NCBI GenBank assembly: GCA_964247055.1
Contig: OZ176052.1
Coordinates: 1,054,001 to 1,118,000, forward strand
Origin: Paragordius varius
Lineage: Eukaryota > Nematomorpha
DNA length: 64,000 bases
Direction: 5' to 3'
The notes beneath the pieces were generated by a model, which saw nothing but the letters and a program-made list of their open reading frames with translations, had not been told where the DNA came from and did not search any database. Positions 59,925 through 64,000 of this stretch are shown piece by piece. Both the position numbers and the translations under genes were made by a program. The stretch's first letter is position 1. Every line of letters starts with the position of its first letter.

Positions 59925-62900
59925 GGAAAAAATTGAATTTATACGGAACGTGAAAATATAATGAATGTTTTTTTTTTCAAAAAAACAACCATACTTTTTT
60001 ATTCTTGATTTATATATATAACTCATTGCTTTAAACCACAAAGTATAATATAGAAATGTAAATTGGTAATACAATATATCATCTATTTTACCGTTGTAAT
60101 TAAATGTTTTTTATAGGTCAATTTAAGGTTTAAAAAAATATGATTGTCTTTAAAAAAAATTTTTGTCTTTATATTTTTACATTTTGTCCGTATAATATCA
60201 ATTTTACTGTATATTTTAAATAAAGACTGCTCCACTAATGGTTTATAATTAAATTCAAAAGCGTTATGATTGATATTTACATACTATAGTTGTCTTTTAA
60301 AATTTTAACAAGAATCTAATTTTTTAGCAGCACTTTTTATATGAACTGTAAAATTTTGTCTTGAAAAAAATATATATAAAACTATTATTTAATTCGGTTT
60401 AATCCGTGTTTATCCCGTGGTTATTTTAACCTTTACAAAAATATAAATTAAACAGCCAGAAATATTGCCAAATTAGTTAATTCAGAATTAATATAAAAAT
60501 TTCTTTAAACATAAACATTCTAATAATTTAAATATTTCCTAATTTTATAATCCATTTTTGCATGATCTTTATTTAAAAAATTGTTCATGCACAACCTATC
60601 TATCCCATTCGATATCAGAAAATTTTTTAACCATTTCTTTTACAGTAAAAATTGGAATTATACGGACAAAACCTAAATATATAAAGACAATTTTTTTTCA
60701 AAAGACAACCATACTCAATCAAACCTTATTTTATTCTATTGAAACCATTTAATAACAATTGTAAATTATGTCATTGATTGTACCAATATACGTATTTTAT
60801 AATTTAAAGTTAATAACTATGACTTATATTTATATAATTAAGGTTTAAATGTATGGTTGGTTGTCTTTTAGTAAAATACATTTTGTCTTTACATTTTTAC
60901 ATTTTTTGTCCGTATAATTTCTCAATTTTTACTGTATGTTTCAAACAAAGCTGTTGACATTATTAAAATATTGTTAAAAAAATTTTATTTTTATCCTTTG
61001 TAGGTCTTCACTGGCTTCTTATGACACTTTGGGTTACGGTTCAAAAAACTCGGTTTTCCGAATCAAACGCTGGCGAAGAAATACTGTTTCGATGCGTTAT
61101 GGGTTGGATTTACACATTTTGTTTTTACACGGTTAAGGGTCGAGGTGATCGGACACGCGGGAAATTGTTAACTCATCATATATTCCTGGCTGCTCAAAAC
61201 ATGGCTATTTTTACTGCGGCTTATTACATAGTCATACATCATCCTGTGTTTTATACACTGGATATTTGGAAACTTAAACCTAAGCGATTACATTATCCTG
61301 CTTCTTATATCTATAATAAAGAGTCATCAAATACCAAAGGATTAAATATGACTGATCAAAATCTTAACCTAAGCCGCAGAATAAATGATATGAATAATGC
61401 AAGTTTAACGAACCTATTCACGTCCAGTCAACATTACAATGTGGCGCTAAAAGAATATTTGTTGTCCAATCTTATAGTGTGGATTAGTGGAACCTTTATT
61501 TTAGGTGTGTTAAATTTGATATATTGATTTTCATTTTTAGAGATATTTTCAGCCTTTTTAGTTGAAAATGCACTTGAATTACAAAAATAATTTTTTCTTT
61601 TACATAAAAAGACCACAATTGAGGTGAGTATTTTGATTTTTCGTTTATAAAAATACAAAAAACTAGAGCATAGGGATTAAAATAATAAAAGAAATGGTTT
61701 TAACTTTTGAGAGGATTTCTATTGCCGAACCCATTGTAATTTTATTATAATTCATCATTTTTTATATTAATCTGATAGGTTGGATATGTATGTTAATATA
61801 CTATACACGATATCATCACCGTTGTGGAAAAGCTGCTTTCATAGATCATATTCGAGATGATTTGATGCAAATGCTACGAAGTAGTCTAAGGGACAAATCA
61901 TCGTACAACAAGGGAAGTTTTGACCTTATATGTGCGGAAAGAAATGAGGAAAACAAAAAACAAAAGGTATACTGCTCAGTTTTAAAAAAGGAAATTATTA
62001 GCTAAAAATTTTATCATCCAATTTGCAAAATTTGTTTTTTTCAAAACTTTTTAGTAAAAAGTTTTGTTGGTAAATCTCACTTTTGAAGACTAACCTAAAA
62101 TGTTTGATATTATAAAGAAAACCATTTTAGTAGTTCCTTAATTTTTATTTTTTATCCTTGCCTATGTGATTTTTAATAATAGAATTGTTTCCACATAACC
62201 TATATGAATACCATGGAGATGTATAAAATTGTCTACCGATTTAGATCTCTATTTTTCGTAATATCAAACAATACTATGATAAAAATAATCATAAAAAATT
62301 ATAGCCTTACTTTTTATGTTTTGTCTTTCTTTATAAGAATAATTTATACGGCACTCCCCTTCTAGATGATACATCAAAACAATACACCCCATTTCATTGG
62401 TATGAAACGAGTAAACTCGTCACTGAGATCCAGTTTTAAAGGCTCTTTTAATAATTGTCACCCTCAGAAAAAGCATTTGCCTTCTGCTACTACCAAACTA
62501 AACAACAGATTTAACGAAAGTTATTTTTATGAGATTGGTTCAATTTCTCGTTCTCTCATATCTTATCGCCAACAACGGTTAAATCAACCAACCTGTACTG
62601 AACAAAGCCAAATTTTAAATCCACTTAAACTTTATCAATTACAACAAACAACAAGAAATGATGGTACAATGATAATAGGTGACAAAGAACGAGGAATTAA
62701 ATTTAAAAGTGTACATACTGATTCATCTTCCATCATGTTTGGTACAATACAACGCAAAAATCCTGAAATCAAACACAATTCGACGAATTTTCACTTTAGC
62801 AGTAATAAATTGAAAACTCCGGGCAATATTGAAATTCTGTCTAAAAAATTGAATTATAATCAAATTAAAACAACGGTCAATAAGAAGTCCTTAAAAGAAA

Positions 62901-63598
62901 GTGAATTGGATAAAAATCAAAGAGAACATAAAATAATCACTGCCAAAGGGTTTATGGGGGGTAGGAAACGCATTTCGATAAATCTCAGAATACCATCTTC
63001 CCTGGTAAAAAGTATTCAAGCTAAAAAAATTATTAAAACAAGACACAATCAAAACTGCACAGATAATGAAATTCAAAAAATTTGTCCATATAAAAACGGT
63101 ATAACAACAACTCTAAGTAACAATAAAACGACGAATAATTTTTACGCTTCAAAAATACCCTTTGATTTAAAAAAGCAAATTCTGTCACCTTATAATCATA
63201 ACAAAAATAATGGTGAAATTAAAAATGTGAACAACATGTCTAAAACCTTGAACACTCCACAAAATTTTCACAATAGCACGGTGCTGGAAACTATCCATGA
63301 AGTTAGTTCTATGGCTTCTTCCTCAAACAGCAACAGTAAAAACTCAAGTAAAAATGATTCAAACAAAAATTTATTAAGTTCTTCGCATGAAAAATGCGTA
63401 GTTAACCTTATTAAAGTTTTCAATCAAACCGTAAAAGACCGCTCAACATATAAACGATGCATACTGGAATCACCAGCTAAAATATTACATAAATTTCGTA
63501 AAATATCGTCTTCACTAACAACTCCTACGAAAAAATCAAATAATAATTTACCATTAATAAATAATTCTCAATATTACATTGTTAAAACACGTCTATAA
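57076..63598 (+). CDS. XK-related protein (XKR family), 8 exons
   Basis: Exons fit at 57076-57139, 57255-57352, 57455-57552, 57788-58239, 58757-59284, 61004-61504, 61779-61966 and 62366-63598, all in phase, for about 1,053 aa. Family landmarks follow in order: DLALLVQYG (XKR DLWLALDYY), LFSLHWFRNDG, IIQLYAIVLN, WRMSIILSRILALTLF and GEEILFRCVMGWIYTFC. XKR proteins are multi-pass plasma-membrane proteins; XKR4/8/9 scramble phosphatidylserine after caspase cleavage. This copy is far longer than the usual 400-650 aa: Asn/Lys-rich and Ser/Thr-rich inserts interrupt exons 4 and 5 (SFNSSSFDNEK; TTTTTSETHESS), and exon 8 is a 410-aa basic, Ser/Asn-rich tail. Whether it scrambles lipids is unknown. 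The first exon is short but gives a matching first helix. A polyadenylation-like AATAAA lies near 63690. Confidence 0.87.
59886..59923. repeat. (TA)n microsatellite
   Basis: A roughly 38-bp alternating AT run, directly against the left end of a MITE copy; it probably grew from the TA target site. Confidence 0.95.
59924..60209. mobile_element. Palindromic TA-family MITE, XKR intron 5 (copy 1)
   Basis: The left arm is ACGGAAAAAATTGAATTTAT, where the usual CAGTA start is replaced by TA-repeat sequence, and the right arm ends GTCCGTATAATATCAATTTT then ACTG with TA after it. Confidence 0.75.
60643..60934. mobile_element. Palindromic TA-family MITE, XKR intron 5 (copy 2)
   Basis: A well-kept 292-bp copy starts CAGTAAAAATTGGAATTATA and ends TTTCTCAATTTTTACTG, flanked by TA. 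It ends 69 bp before exon 6. Confidence 0.88.
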
Positions 63599-64000
63599 CA
63601 TAAATATAATACTCATTTAAATCTTGTGTGGCTTCAGTTTTTTGTGTGGATATATTTTTGTACACTCTACAAGCAATTATAATTATTTTAATAAATGATT
63701 ATATTTATAATTTTATGCATAATCTTGGTTTAAGCAATTTTTTGCAAGTGTAGGTTTTTTTATATTATTTACTCCGATTATTGGCGAAAATCAAATCCCT
63801 AAAAATATTTTTAATGCATTCATTAAAGCAACAGTTAAGAAACCAGCTAAAGTTTTAAACGGGGCTAGATTTCTTTTTTCTAAAGATATATATAAATATA
63901 TATATTATAATTTAGCGCATAATAAAAATTGACTCTCTAAAGCCTGTCCTTGTATTAAATAGGCTTCCAAAAATTAATTTTAAACAATATTATGCAAAAA
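63599..64000. other. 3' flank of the XK-related gene
   Basis: AT-rich sequence with AATAAA-like signals near 63690. No further gene was seen before the window ends. Confidence 0.4.

Overview
The window is AT-rich nuclear DNA from an invertebrate animal. The gene set is metazoan: a GABA-A beta-type chloride channel, a class C GPCR, an XK-related scramblase-family protein, a Golgi carbohydrate sulfotransferase, NUSAP1, TRUB2, NDUFB1 and BUD13. I cannot place the species. Several introns are only 24-32 nt long, which recalls dicyemid and orthonectid mesozoans, but other introns in the same genes run to kilobases and are filled with transposable elements, so this is only a hint.

Layout: 760-4428 (+) is a six-exon TRUB2 pseudouridine synthase homologue. 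4429-13400 is gene-poor and holds a possible orphan terminal exon (8277-8840), two foldback elements and a dead LINE. 13409-18706 (+) is a class C GPCR with a dead mariner in its first intron. 19262-26818 (+) is an LCCH3-like GABA-A receptor subunit in ten exons; 99 bp away, tail to tail, lies a small NDUFB1 gene (26918-27280, -). 27281-35460 is mostly repeats, including a TTAA-flanked MITE, a 2-kb Helitron and two unrecognised coding candidates. 35463-41330 (-) is NUSAP1 in eight exons. 41650-46190 is mobile DNA (foldback element, second TTAA MITE, second Helitron). 46237-46470 (-) is a small two-exon candidate gene, head to head with a CHST11-family sulfotransferase (46875-49449, +). BUD13 follows on the minus strand (49789-50565). 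50600-57000 is repeats, including a third Helitron. 57076-63598 (+) is an eight-exon XK-related gene.

The genes do not form a pathway; they are unrelated neighbours. What links the window is its mobile DNA: at least six copies of a roughly 285-bp palindromic MITE, mostly inside host introns and three times within 30 bp upstream of a 3' splice site together with one other MITE family, three Helitrons sharing termini, and several foldback families. The most notable observations are the ultra-short introns, the apparent loss of the catalytic aspartate in TRUB2, a fully open 183-nt intron in NDUFB1, and the MITEs abutting splice acceptors. All exon structures were worked out by eye from splice sites, reading frame and remembered family sequences; no search was run.
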